Below are positions 52,816 through 62,207 of a DNA stretch of 64,000 nt, one piece after another. The DNA comes from Sphingorhabdus sp. YGSMI21 (GTDB taxonomy: Bacteria; Pseudomonadota; Alphaproteobacteria; Sphingomonadales; Sphingomonadaceae). A program made the position numbers and the translations under genes. The stretch lies in assembly GCF_002776575.1 (NCBI RefSeq), contig NZ_CP022548.1:2619001-2683000 (forward strand), given 5' to 3'. Position 1 is the stretch's first letter. The number at the start of each line of letters is the position of its first letter. Below the pieces are notes generated by a model. That model was given only the letters and a program-made list of their open reading frames with translations. It did no database searches and had not been told where the DNA came from.

Positions 52816-53852
52816 GAATATTATTTGATATCGTGCATCCGGCGGATGTGCTGTTTTTTCTCAATCCGATGCGACTGATGAAAGCGCGCGGGGACACGAT
52901 CAAGATCGTTTCGCGACAGAAGGATGTCGCGGGCGATCTGCTGGATCAGTTTGGTCTGGAACATGAATCGATATCTATTGCCGGCAATGGCAGATTCGGG
53001 CTGGCCAGAGAATTGATTGTGCGGGACTGGCAAATGCTGAAGGCGGTCAGGACATTCCGGCCGGATGTGATGCTTGGCTTTGGCGGTGTCGCCATATCCC
53101 ATGTCGGCAAATTGCTCGCAGTTCCTTCGGTGAGTTTTTACGCGGCAGACACGGCGTCGCTGCAGACCCGCATCACGTGGCCGTTTATCGACCATCTGTA
53201 CGTGCCGCAAGCCTATGCCGGGGATGTGCCCGAAGGGCGGACGTCGCGCTTTCCCGGTATCAAGGAACTGTCCTATTTCCATCCCGAGAATTTTGCCGTC
53301 GATGATGATGTGGCCTGCGCCAATGGCTGGGATAAGCAGGTACCGAACTATTTTGTCCGGACAGTAAGCTGGCGCGCCAATCACGATCTCGGGAAAAGCG
53401 GCTGGAGCGATGAAACGCTGCGGCAGCTCGTATCAAAATTAGCGGCGAGAGGTAAAGTCCATATATCGAGCGAACGGCCCTTGCCGGCAGAGATGGAAGT
53501 ATATCGATATAAGGGTGCGAAAAACCAGCTGCATCATGTGATGGCAAAATGCGAACTTTACGTCGGCGAGAGCGCGACCATGGCGCACGAAGCCTGTCTG
53601 CTGGGCGTGCCATCCATATATGACGGGACCGATCATCCGGGAACGACGCGGGAACTTGCGTCCGAAGGCCTGCTGACCGCGCTCAGGCAGCCGGGGCCGG
53701 AGCCCTTGCTGGCGGAAGTCGACGAGTTGCTGAAAATAGATGTGAAGCAGACCGTCGATGCAAGACGTAAAGCCTATCTGTCAGTCAGACCCAATCTGGC
53801 GCAATTTGTGGTCGACGCTGCCGACCGCCACGCCTTGCCCGTTTCCAGGTGA
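52812..53852 (+). CDS. DUF354-family protein, glycosyltransferase-like
   Basis: 346 residues. The family has a GT-B-like fold: MRILFDIVHPADVLFFLNPM, VMLGFGGVAISHVGKLLAVP, VPSVSFYAADTASLQTRITW, then HHVMAKCELYVGESATMAHE and LLGVPSIYDGTDHP in the C-terminal half. DUF354 members occur in surface-polysaccharide clusters; the reaction is not established. Confidence 0.85.
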   Translation: MRILFDIVHPADVLFFLNPMRLMKARGDTIKIVSRQKDVAGDLLDQFGLEHESISIAGNGRFGLARELIVRDWQMLKAVRTFRPDVMLGFGGVAISHVGKLLAVPSVSFYAADTASLQTRITWPFIDHLYVPQAYAGDVPEGRTSRFPGIKELSYFHPENFAVDDDVACANGWDKQVPNYFVRTVSWRANHDLGKSGWSDETLRQLVSKLAARGKVHISSERPLPAEMEVYRYKGAKNQLHHVMAKCELYVGESATMAHEACLLGVPSIYDGTDHPGTTRELASEGLLTALRQPGPEPLLAEVDELLKIDVKQTVDARRKAYLSVRPNLAQFVVDAADRHALPVSR

Positions 53853-55582
53853 TGCGCGGGATGCCCAGCCAGATCGTTGCGCCCGGTGGAGCAAGCCTGC
53901 CCTCGAGAAAATCATTGGCTCATCACGCGGAAGCCGGCGTTGAACGATGGCTGTTGCCGGCCATTCTGGCCTGTCTGGCCCTTCAATTCTACCAGCTGTT
54001 TTTCCTCGAGATAAATTGGGACGAATTTCTCTATCTCAGCAGAATATATGATTATCAGAACCAGACGCTAAACCGCGCGTTGCAGACGTTTCATGTCTAT
54101 TTCTTCAACTGGCTGCCGTGGGTCGGGGGGGACGAAATCCGCCAGGTCGAAGCCGGCCGGATCGTGATGCTTGTGCTGGAGGCCGCGACGACCGGTTTCA
54201 TCTATTTGCTGGCGCGCAGCTTTACCTCCCGCAACGCTGCCCTGATCGCTGCGCTCGCCTATATCAGCGCCGGATTCACCATGATCCACGGGGCCAGCTT
54301 TCGCGCCGATCCGCTTGCAGCTTTCTTCATGATGGGCAGCCTTGCGATCCTTGCGCGGCCGCAGCTCAAGCTGGGCCATTATTGTGTCTCGGCGCTGATG
54401 ATGGCGCTTGCCGCCATGATAACGGTAAAGGTCATATTTTATGCGCCTGCACTGGTGGCGCTCGGCCTCTGGCAGATTAATAGATCGGACAGGCCCTGGC
54501 AAAAGCTTGGTTTTTTCATCCTGACCGCTGGAGCATCGGCTCTCATATTTCTGGGCCTCTACCTCTGGCATGAAGCGCTATTGCCGGCCGCGGACCTCGA
54601 TGGGTCACAGACGATGATGGCGTCAGCAGCCAAAACAACCATCTTCGGTCTCGAACTTCTACCCACGTGGAACGACCTTCTGATCGGAGCCAGCAAGGCG
54701 CTGGTTCCCACCATTTTGCTGGTAGCAGGATTGGGTCTGGCGATCGTTTCGATGCGGAAACGCCGTGCGGACTGGGCAGTGCCGGCGACCATCCTGGGGC
54801 TGGCGGTGCCGTTGCTGAGTTTTCTCTTCTACCGCAATGCCTATCCCTATTTCTTCAGCTTCATCTTTCCTCCGGCTATGGTTCTGGTCGCTTATGCGGT
54901 GGATCGACTGGGAATGACCGGGCGGCATATGATTGTGGCGGCTGCCATCATGGTCGCTTCGGCGGCCGGCACGGTGTTTTCGCTGCACGACCGAGATCAG
55001 GATGCCCAGGAAGAAACGGTAGAGACCGTCCACAAAATCTTCCCCGAGCCGGTGGCCGTCATCGATCGGAACAGCATGATTGCCAGCTTTCCGAAACGCG
55101 GCATTTTCATGTCCAGCTGGGGGCTGCAAGCTTATCGGCAGGCAGGACAGCCGGTTTATGGAACCATTTTGAGCCACGAAACGGTGCCGCTGTTGATCTT
55201 GAACAGTCCAACACTCGAAAATGCCATGGGAGTGCCGGTTTCGGGACCGCTAAGGGCACAGCTGCTTGACACAGACCGACGGACATTGCGCACGAATTAT
55301 GTCCGCCATTGGGGTAAAATCTGGGTTGCGGGAAAAACTCTTTCGGTCGGTGATGCACCGGCAGAATTCGAAATCGCTATACCGGGACGATATAAGCTGG
55401 AGGCCGGATCATCTGTCTCGATCGACGGTAGGCTCCTCTCGCCCGGACAGGCTGTGGTGCTTGACCGCGGGACGCATGTTTCGGAAGCGAAATCTGCCCA
55501 GGATGTTGTCCTGCGCTGGAGCAAGGCTGTCTATCGACCGGATTTTGAACCGCTGGATCGTACGCTCTACCGTGGTTTTTAA
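53852..55582 (+). CDS. GT39-type membrane glycosyltransferase (ArnT-like)
   Basis: 576 residues from the ATG at 53852 (a GTG at 53849 is also possible). About eleven membrane helices; the first loop carries the expected acidic residues, EINWDEFLYLSRIYDY, for polyprenyl-phosphate sugar binding. A soluble C-terminal part (about 430-576) follows. Transfers a sugar from a lipid-linked donor in the periplasm. Follows the DUF354 gene with a one-base overlap. Confidence 0.85.
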   Translation: MRGMPSQIVAPGGASLPSRKSLAHHAEAGVERWLLPAILACLALQFYQLFFLEINWDEFLYLSRIYDYQNQTLNRALQTFHVYFFNWLPWVGGDEIRQVEAGRIVMLVLEAATTGFIYLLARSFTSRNAALIAALAYISAGFTMIHGASFRADPLAAFFMMGSLAILARPQLKLGHYCVSALMMALAAMITVKVIFYAPALVALGLWQINRSDRPWQKLGFFILTAGASALIFLGLYLWHEALLPAADLDGSQTMMASAAKTTIFGLELLPTWNDLLIGASKALVPTILLVAGLGLAIVSMRKRRADWAVPATILGLAVPLLSFLFYRNAYPYFFSFIFPPAMVLVAYAVDRLGMTGRHMIVAAAIMVASAAGTVFSLHDRDQDAQEETVETVHKIFPEPVAVIDRNSMIASFPKRGIFMSSWGLQAYRQAGQPVYGTILSHETVPLLILNSPTLENAMGVPVSGPLRAQLLDTDRRTLRTNYVRHWGKIWVAGKTLSVGDAPAEFEIAIPGRYKLEAGSSVSIDGRLLSPGQAVVLDRGTHVSEAKSAQDVVLRWSKAVYRPDFEPLDRTLYRGF

Positions 55583-55599
55583 AGGCTGGCGGGTAAAGT

Positions 55600-56898
55600 T
55601 CAGCTCGCCAGTCTCAACCCGCTGACCGCATCCCGATTGTCCGGCTGATCCGGCCAGATTCCGCGCGTATCATAGACGACCTTGCCCGCGCGTTCGTCGA
55701 GCGGGATCGACTTGAACATGTCGTGATCGGTCAGGGTGATCATGACGGGGCACGTTTCCAGCGCCTGGTCGATATCGATCAGTTCGGCGCCCGTGCCTTC
55801 GAATGCTGCCGGCAACTCGCTGGCATAAGGTTCGACGATTTTCACTCGTCCACCATAGCGTCGCGCCAGTTTGGCGGCGATTTTCAGGGCAGGGCTCTCG
55901 CGAAAATCATCGATATTGGCCTTGAACGCCAGACCGAAGCAGGCGATCGAGACGCCCGGCAATTCGTCGATCAACAGCGAGGCCTGTTCCAGCACATGGC
56001 CGGTCTTGCCGTCATTCACATCGCGGGCGATGCGGATCAGCGGCGATTGTTCAGGCGCGCTGTGGATGATGAACCAGGGATCGACGGCGATACAATGACC
56101 GCCAACGCCGGGGCCGGGTTGCAGGATATTGACGCGCGGATGGCGGTTGGCGAGGCGGATGACCTCCCAAACGTCGAGGTCCATATGGTCGGCGATGATC
56201 GACAGCTCGTTGGCAAAGGCGATATTGACGTCGCGATAGCTGTTCTCGACCAATTTTGTCATTTCGGCGGCGCGCGCCGAGGTGGTTACCAGTTCGCCGC
56301 GAACGAAGCGGCGGTAAAAGCCGAGCGCCTTGCGTGCGCACCGCGGCGTGATGCCCCCGATGCTGCGGTCATTCTGGATCAGTTCCTCGAGAATTTTCCC
56401 CGGCAGCACCCGTTCCGGGCAATAAGCGATGGCAATATCGGGAATATCACTGGCCAGTCCCGGGATCGTCAGGTCCGGGCGCAATTTCGCGATCAGGTCC
56501 CGCATTTTTTCGGTGGTACCGACAGGGCAGGTGGATTCGAGGATGACCGTGTCGCCGGCTTTTAGGGCCGCCGCGATATTGGTCGCCGCTTCCATGACAT
56601 AGCTGGTGTCTGGAATATGATCGGCACCAAAGGGCGTCGGCACCGCGATCACGAAAACGTCGGATTGTTCCACCATCAGCGAAGCGCGCAGCATTCCGCG
56701 TGACACGACCCCTTGCACCAGCCCGTCCAGATCCACTTCCTCGATATGGATGCGACCCGAATTGATCGTTTCCACGACCTGCTGGTTGACGTCGATACCG
56801 AGCACCGGGCATCCGGAACGGGCAATGACGGCCGCAGTCGGCAGGCCGATATAGCCGAGACCCATGACGCAGACGCTTGGTTTTTCTTCCGATAACAT
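55600..56898 (-). CDS. wecC: UDP-N-acetyl-D-mannosamine dehydrogenase
   Basis: 432 residues from the ATG at 56898. NAD-binding VCVMGLGYIGLPTAAVIARS, the ESTCPVGTTEKMRDL and YCPERVLPGKI blocks and the catalytic Cys in GPGVGGHCIAVDPWF. It oxidises UDP-ManNAc to UDP-ManNAcA. Directly upstream of it (transcriptionally) lies the 2-epimerase gene, so the pair makes UDP-ManNAcA for an envelope polysaccharide. Confidence 0.93.
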   Translation of the reverse strand: MLSEEKPSVCVMGLGYIGLPTAAVIARSGCPVLGIDVNQQVVETINSGRIHIEEVDLDGLVQGVVSRGMLRASLMVEQSDVFVIAVPTPFGADHIPDTSYVMEAATNIAAALKAGDTVILESTCPVGTTEKMRDLIAKLRPDLTIPGLASDIPDIAIAYCPERVLPGKILEELIQNDRSIGGITPRCARKALGFYRRFVRGELVTTSARAAEMTKLVENSYRDVNIAFANELSIIADHMDLDVWEVIRLANRHPRVNILQPGPGVGGHCIAVDPWFIIHSAPEQSPLIRIARDVNDGKTGHVLEQASLLIDELPGVSIACFGLAFKANIDDFRESPALKIAAKLARRYGGRVKIVEPYASELPAAFEGTGAELIDIDQALETCPVMITLTDHDMFKSIPLDERAGKVVYDTRGIWPDQPDNRDAVSGLRLAS

Positions 56899-57002
56899 GT
56901 GAGAAGCCACTCCGCAGTGCGCCGATCCGGCGCGTTTTCCTGCAGGTTCACTAGCCAATCATTGTAAATATTTAGGTAATATGACGACCCAGCCGGAAAT
57001 AT

Positions 57003-58148
57003 TCAGGCGGTGAGGCTGCTCTCGATAATGTCGGCAATTTGCCGGCTGGCGGTGCCGTCGCCAAAGGGATTGTGGGCGCGCGCCATGGCCAGATAGTGGG
57101 TTTCGTCGTCCAGAAGCCTGCGTGCTGCCGTCACAATCACATCCTTGTCTGTTCCAACCAGCTTGGCAGTGCCGGCCTCGACCCCTTCGGGCCGCTCCGT
57201 GGTGTCGCGCATCACCAGCACCGGCTTGCCCAGCGCCGGTGCTTCTTCCTGCACGCCGCCGCTATCGGTCATCATGAAGTGGCAATGGTTGAGCAGGCTG
57301 ACGAAATTGGGATAATCCAGCGGCTCAATCATCGCGACATTGTCGAGGCCGCCCAGGGCGTCCTGCATGATAGCCCGGACCTTCGGATTGAGATGAACGG
57401 GGAAAATCAGGGCCACGTCATCACGCTCGGCGATTGTCCGGAGCGCGCTGGCAATATTGGTCAATCCGTCACCCAGGTTTTCGCGCCGATGGCTGGTGAC
57501 GCCGATGATCCTGCGATCAGCAAACCTTTCATATAGTCCGGCAAGCTTGGCATCCAAACGGCTTGGATCATTGAATTTATCTACGGTGGTCAAAAGAGCA
57601 TCGATCACCGTATTACCGGTGATATATATCTGCTCCGCCGGAATATTTTCCTTCTTGAGCGCGTCCGACGACGTCTGCGTCGGGGCAAAATGCTGGTCGG
57701 CAATGGTGCCGATGATCTTGCGGTTCACCTCTTCCGGCCAGGGATGATAGATATTGTAGCTGCGCAGGCCGGCTTCGACATGGCTGACAGGAATCTGCCG
57801 GTAATAAGCGGCCAGCGCGCCGCACATCGCGGTCGCCGTATCTCCCTGGACAACGACACGTTGCGGCTTCGTCTCGTCGAGTGTCCTGCCGATTCCCGCC
57901 AGCAGCCTGCCGGTAAGATCGTCGAGGCTCTGGTTGGCCTTCATCAGGTCCAGATCGAAATCCGGCCGGATATCGGCGATAGCCATGACCTGGTCGAGCA
58001 TTTCCCGGTGCTGGGCGGTCACACAGTTCACCGTTTCCAAGCGGCCGCGTTCCGACAGCGCCTGAATCACCGGGAACAGTTTGATCGCTTCCGGCCTCGT
58101 GCCAAAAACGGTCAGGACTTTAGGTTTGTTCGCGCTGTTTTTTGTCAT
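57003..58148 (-). CDS. wecB: UDP-N-acetylglucosamine 2-epimerase (non-hydrolysing)
   Basis: 381 residues. VLTVFGTRPEAIKLFPVIQA at the N-terminus, the conserved VVVQGDTATAMCGALAAYY and VEAGLRSYNIYHPWPEEVNR, then VTSHRRENLGDG and MTDSGGVQEEAPALGKPVL. Makes UDP-ManNAc from UDP-GlcNAc, feeding the neighbouring dehydrogenase. Confidence 0.95.
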   Translation of the reverse strand: MTKNSANKPKVLTVFGTRPEAIKLFPVIQALSERGRLETVNCVTAQHREMLDQVMAIADIRPDFDLDLMKANQSLDDLTGRLLAGIGRTLDETKPQRVVVQGDTATAMCGALAAYYRQIPVSHVEAGLRSYNIYHPWPEEVNRKIIGTIADQHFAPTQTSSDALKKENIPAEQIYITGNTVIDALLTTVDKFNDPSRLDAKLAGLYERFADRRIIGVTSHRRENLGDGLTNIASALRTIAERDDVALIFPVHLNPKVRAIMQDALGGLDNVAMIEPLDYPNFVSLLNHCHFMMTDSGGVQEEAPALGKPVLVMRDTTERPEGVEAGTAKLVGTDKDVIVTAARRLLDDETHYLAMARAHNPFGDGTASRQIADIIESSLTA

Positions 58149-58243
58149 TCCGGCTGCCTAATCATTTTTGGCTAAAATTTTCATAATGATATCCCGTGCA
58201 AAAAGCGTTGACCCTTGCGTTCGGCTAGCCCAATCGCAGGGTG

Positions 58244-58585
58244 ATGGATTGGTATGAAATCAAAAACTGGCTGGAACTGTCAACCGGACTGCCACGCGAT
58301 TCGCTGCATATTTATGCGGGGATCGGAGTGCAGCTGTTTGTCGCGCTTGTTTCCCGCCGGTCCCTGGCCAGCACAGTGCCGTGGTTGTTTGTTGTCTTTG
58401 CTGCATTTGCCAACGAATTTTATGACTATAGCGTAGTGCAGGCACCGCAGAACCGCGAGGCGACCTATTTTGCTGAATCTATCAGCGATATCTGGAACAC
58501 CCTGCTGCTGCCGACCTTGTTTCTGGTTATTGCCAGGTTCTGGCCCAACTGGTTGACCGCAAAGCCGAAAAAACGCAAAAATTAG
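58244..58585 (+). CDS. Small membrane protein, unknown function
   Basis: 113 residues with two or three membrane helices (IGVQLFVALVSRRSLASTVP, WNTLLLPTLFLVIARFWP) and a basic C-terminus. The in-frame GTG at 58241 is an alternative start. It reads opposite to its neighbours. No family recognised. Confidence 0.7.
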   Translation: MDWYEIKNWLELSTGLPRDSLHIYAGIGVQLFVALVSRRSLASTVPWLFVVFAAFANEFYDYSVVQAPQNREATYFAESISDIWNTLLLPTLFLVIARFWPNWLTAKPKKRKN

Positions 58586-58620
58586 CGCGCCGTAAGTCTG
58601 AACGGCGATAATCCGCCCCG

Positions 58621-59694
58621 CTAGTCTTCACCTTCCAGCTTCTGCGCGATTTTTTTGACATGTTGCGATGTTCCACGCGGCAGGATCATGACCTTGTTGC
58701 CGTGGGTGACAATGATCATATTCTCAACGCCGTGAACCGCAACTTCCATATCCTCACTGTGGATCAGATTGTTGCTGGAGTCGATCGTGACGGCCTGGCC
58801 GATCATCGCGTTCGACTGAGCGTCCTTGTTCGCGATTTCAAACAGGGCGTCCCAGCTCCCCACGTCAGACCAGCCCGGATTGACGGGCGTCACCGCGACC
58901 TTGTCCGATCTTTCCATGATCGCATAGTCGATCGAGTCGGATGGCGCCGCCGCAAAAGCGTCCGGATCGGGATGGCAGATTTCCTTCTCCATGTGCCGGT
59001 TTCCCATGGCAGCCCGGCAGGCGAGGAGGATCTCCGGAGAATATTGTTCCATCGCGGCGAGATAGGTGTCGGCCCGGAACAGGAATATGCCGGCATTCCA
59101 GTGATAGCCGCCTTCCGCGAGCATTTTCTCCGCACGTTCACGGTTCGGCTTTTCGACAAATTTTTTGGCTGAAAGGCTTCTGGAACTGCCGACGATCCTG
59201 TCGCCCTGCTGTATATATCCATATCCCGTCGCCGGTCCCCTGGCTTCGATCCCGAATGTCACCAGCCAGCGGGATTGTGCGACCGGTATTGAGGCCAGTA
59301 CCGATTTCTGGAAGGCTGCAAGATTTTCGATCATATGGTCGCTCGGCATCACCAGCAGCAAATCCGTGGGATTTTCGGCAGCCAGAGCGGCAAGGGTAAT
59401 GGCTGGAGCCGTATTGCGGGGGCAGGGTTCTAGAATGATCTCCCCGGCTGTCGCGCCGACTTCCTGCATCTGGTCGTCTATCGTTTCGAGATGCCTGGCG
59501 GAGCCGACGATGATCGGATTACGGTAACGGCTCTTGTCCGCGCAGCGCTGCAGCGTCAGCTGGAACATGCTGAGCGGGCCGAACAGGTTGAGGAACTGCT
59601 TCGGTTTTTCCGGGGTGGAAAGCGGCCAAAGTCGCGTTCCGGAGCCGCCGGAGAGAATGACAGGCGTGATCAGCGGATGTTGCTGCATGGTCAA
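58621..59694 (-). CDS. manC: Mannose-1-phosphate guanylyltransferase
   Basis: 357 residues, the nucleotidyltransferase half only. VILSGGSGTRLWPLSTPEKP (nucleotide loop), LVMPSDHMI, FVEKPNRERAEKML and NAGIFLFRAD are all present. The phosphomannose isomerase domain found in bifunctional ManC is absent and is supplied by the separate gene next to it. Makes GDP-mannose. Confidence 0.94.
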   Translation of the reverse strand: MTMQQHPLITPVILSGGSGTRLWPLSTPEKPKQFLNLFGPLSMFQLTLQRCADKSRYRNPIIVGSARHLETIDDQMQEVGATAGEIILEPCPRNTAPAITLAALAAENPTDLLLVMPSDHMIENLAAFQKSVLASIPVAQSRWLVTFGIEARGPATGYGYIQQGDRIVGSSRSLSAKKFVEKPNRERAEKMLAEGGYHWNAGIFLFRADTYLAAMEQYSPEILLACRAAMGNRHMEKEICHPDPDAFAAAPSDSIDYAIMERSDKVAVTPVNPGWSDVGSWDALFEIANKDAQSNAMIGQAVTIDSSNNLIHSEDMEVAVHGVENMIIVTHGNKVMILPRGTSQHVKKIAQKLEGED

Positions 59695-59698
59695 TATA

Positions 59699-60514
59699 TC
59701 AACTCACCGCGCAGGCAATGAGCGACCTTCCGTTTTTGGCGAGATCAATGTCCGCATAATGCTGACAGATTCCGCATTCTCCCGCCCGGATCAACTTGCC
59801 GCGGACGGTGACCGAACCCTCCAGGGGGATAACCTGCCATTCCTTGCTCGCGGTCTTTGGCACGATCTCGTCGTCGGTACCGATGATCTGGAACAAGCCG
59901 ATGGGCAGGCTGCCGGAAAAACTGCCGGAAAGACTGGTTGTTTCATCCAGTGCAATCTCGCTCGCATATTTCATGTCATAGGGCGCCAGCTTGGCCACCG
60001 CGATCGCTTCGTCCAGATGGAGCTCACGCGGGCGACCATAGTCATACAGGCGATAGGTTATGTCCACGTTGCGCTGGACTTCGATGAGCGAGATGCCGGG
60101 GCCAATCGCATGGATCGTCCCCGCAGGCACATGGAAAAAATCGCCTTTCTTGACGGGTTTCCAGTCCAGAAGCTGTTCGATCTCGCCCAAAATGGCCGCC
60201 GTCTTCAGCTTGGTAGCGCTGACCGCTTTTTTCAGGCCGAGCCCCAGAACCGCATCGGGTTCTGCATCCAGAATATACCAGGATTCGTCCTTGCCGTGGG
60301 GAAAGCCGACCCGGCGCGCCTGCCGATCATTGGGATGGACCTGGATAGACAGCTTTTCGCTGGTGAACAGATATTTGACCATCAGCAGGGGGCTGATGCC
60401 TTTCGGGGCTTCGAACCAGATTTCCCCGACCTTTTTGCCGTTCGCGCCATGGAATATCTCAGGCAGAGCCTCCTGTCCCCAGGGCTTTTCGACGAATTTT
60501 CTCTTCAGCTTCAT
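59699..60514 (-). CDS. manA: Class I mannose-6-phosphate isomerase
   Basis: 271 residues. Cupin-type metal ligands: LSIQVHPNDRQARRVG (Gln/His pair), the Glu in WYILDAEPD and the His in VPAGTIHAIGPGISLIEVQR. Shorter than E. coli ManA and lacking its helical domain, like the small type common in this class of bacteria. Four bases from manC, so the two are co-transcribed to make GDP-mannose. Confidence 0.9.
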   Translation of the reverse strand: MKLKRKFVEKPWGQEALPEIFHGANGKKVGEIWFEAPKGISPLLMVKYLFTSEKLSIQVHPNDRQARRVGFPHGKDESWYILDAEPDAVLGLGLKKAVSATKLKTAAILGEIEQLLDWKPVKKGDFFHVPAGTIHAIGPGISLIEVQRNVDITYRLYDYGRPRELHLDEAIAVAKLAPYDMKYASEIALDETTSLSGSFSGSLPIGLFQIIGTDDEIVPKTASKEWQVIPLEGSVTVRGKLIRAGECGICQHYADIDLAKNGRSLIACAVS

Positions 60515-60710
60515 GGTCTGAAATTAGCGCTCACTGTTTGGCCCCGACACTCGAATATGCCGGGCCTGTTTGCGCAAGTTCGGGCGGATTGTAAATGTTC
60601 CGTAAGGCAAACGTCTGATTTCCTTTCAGGATAGCAGCCTGGTTCACGCAAATCCTCCGGCCAACGGATTTCATGACCGACGGGATTCCGCGGTTTCTGG
60701 TCAGTCGGGC

Positions 60711-61267
60711 GTGGCTGCCCGGTTTGGTTCAACTGCACCCTATCCACCTGCTTTTGCAGTCGATATAGCCGATACATCCTTTGACAACATTCGTTCTTCG
60801 CCTATCGCGCGTTTCGGGTTGGACGTCGCCATTCAGAAGATCGTGCTCGTCTGCCTGTTGTTGATGATCCCGATCTTCATCCTGAGCGGCGTCTATAACG
60901 CCATTTTCCGTTATGCCGGTACCGGAATGATGAAAACGCTGGTGCGTGCATTCGCGAGCTATTCCGTGTTGACCGCATTTGCATTCGCTTTCGCAGGGAT
61001 GGATGGCGTTCCCCGGACAATTGGCCTTATCCAGCCGGTGGTGTTTTTCATTCTTGTCGGTTTTTCCAGGGTCGCCGGGCGCTATTTGATGGTTGATATT
61101 CTCGGCCGCAACCGTTTCGCCGGTGAGGTAAGGAATGTCCTTATCTATGGTGCGGGCAGCGCTGGCCAGCAACTGGCGGCATCGATGCGATCAGAACCCT
61201 TAAGTCACTGGTGCCGGAATTTGATCATGGCCGGGATAATGACGACAATCTCGAAAAGGCGTCCTGA
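60711..61267 (+). pseudogene. Deleted remnant of a FlaA1/WbpM-type nucleotide-sugar dehydratase gene
   Basis: The first 150 codons encode the membrane part and the start of the NAD-binding fold of a polysaccharide dehydratase/epimerase: IFILSGVYNAIFRYAG, GLIQPVVFFILVGFSRVAGR and VLIYGAGSAGQQLAASM. At about 61184-61190 the sequence jumps directly to what looks like the extreme C-terminus, read in another frame: DAIRTLKSLVPEFDHG then a stop at 61265-61267. Some 400 codons in between are missing and the two parts are out of frame. Intact relatives set off UDP-GlcNAc modification for O-antigen or capsule. Confidence 0.8.
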
Positions 61268-61315
61268 ACGCAGTCCGGCTAATCCAGGAAAACCGCTGCT
61301 TCTGCGATCGAAATT

Positions 61316-62173
61316 TCAGATAGGCAACAATCCGAACGGCACAATCCTGTTTTGCGCATGATGGCCGATTTCTGCCCGACCCAGATAGGCGATTGCATTC
61401 TCTCCGGCCCATCGTTGGACAATAGCTTCCGCACTTTCGCCAAATGGCCGGTCGTTTTCGGGAATATCATCGACGCCACCCAATCGAATGCCGGCCAGCC
61501 CCTGACCGGCGAGATTGCTGCACAGATGAAACATGGCACGGTCGAAGGCGTAGAGATATTCCGAAATTTCCTCGATGATCAGAATATGGTCGTGCAGATC
61601 CGGGATCAGCTTGGTCCCTGTCATCATCGCGAGCGTCATCAGATTGAAAGCGGCGTATTTCTGGCCGCTGACGAGGCCGGGTTCCAGGGCATCCGCCAGT
61701 CTGTGGACGATCCAGTCTAGTGATCGGACCACGGCTTCCTCACCACCGGTTCTACCGATGTCGGAGGGCATCGGGCCGTGCGCGACTTGGCCGATGCCGG
61801 CGCGATAGAGCGCGCCGAGCAGGTTTCCGGCGTCGCTGTAACCCAGATAGATTTTGCGGTGGGCGACATCGTTCAACCGCTGGACGGCAGCTTCCGCTAT
61901 GCGGGCAGCACCATAGCCCCCGCGGGCAAACCATATGGCGTCGATGTCAGGATCATTGGCCAGCGAGACGAAACTGTCGGTGCGCTGGGTATCGCTTCCG
62001 GCGAAATGGCCTTGCTCTGAAAAACATTGCTCGGCGAAGACCAGCTCGGCCTGCGGATGGGTGCGGGCCGCAAGCGCCATGACGCGACGGGCGGCGTCCC
62101 GCGTGAAAGGGGTCGACGGCGCACAAATGCCAATGCGGACAGATGGGGAGATCGAATTTGTTCCTTGCGCCAT
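61316..62173 (-). CDS. ldcA: LD-carboxypeptidase (S66 family)
   Basis: 285 residues from the ATG at 62173. Catalytic Ser in IYLGYSDAGNLLGAL, and the Glu/His dyad in HILIIEEISEYLYAFDRAM and FGESAEAIVQRWAG. Removes the terminal D-Ala from murein tetrapeptides in the cytoplasm. Divergent from the Mpl-like gene, 34 bases apart, which supports a peptidoglycan-recycling role. Confidence 0.9.
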   Translation of the reverse strand: MAQGTNSISPSVRIGICAPSTPFTRDAARRVMALAARTHPQAELVFAEQCFSEQGHFAGSDTQRTDSFVSLANDPDIDAIWFARGGYGAARIAEAAVQRLNDVAHRKIYLGYSDAGNLLGALYRAGIGQVAHGPMPSDIGRTGGEEAVVRSLDWIVHRLADALEPGLVSGQKYAAFNLMTLAMMTGTKLIPDLHDHILIIEEISEYLYAFDRAMFHLCSNLAGQGLAGIRLGGVDDIPENDRPFGESAEAIVQRWAGENAIAYLGRAEIGHHAQNRIVPFGLLPI

Positions 62174-62207
62174 TGCCAAATAGTTGGAGAAGCAATAGCG
62201 CGAAAAA

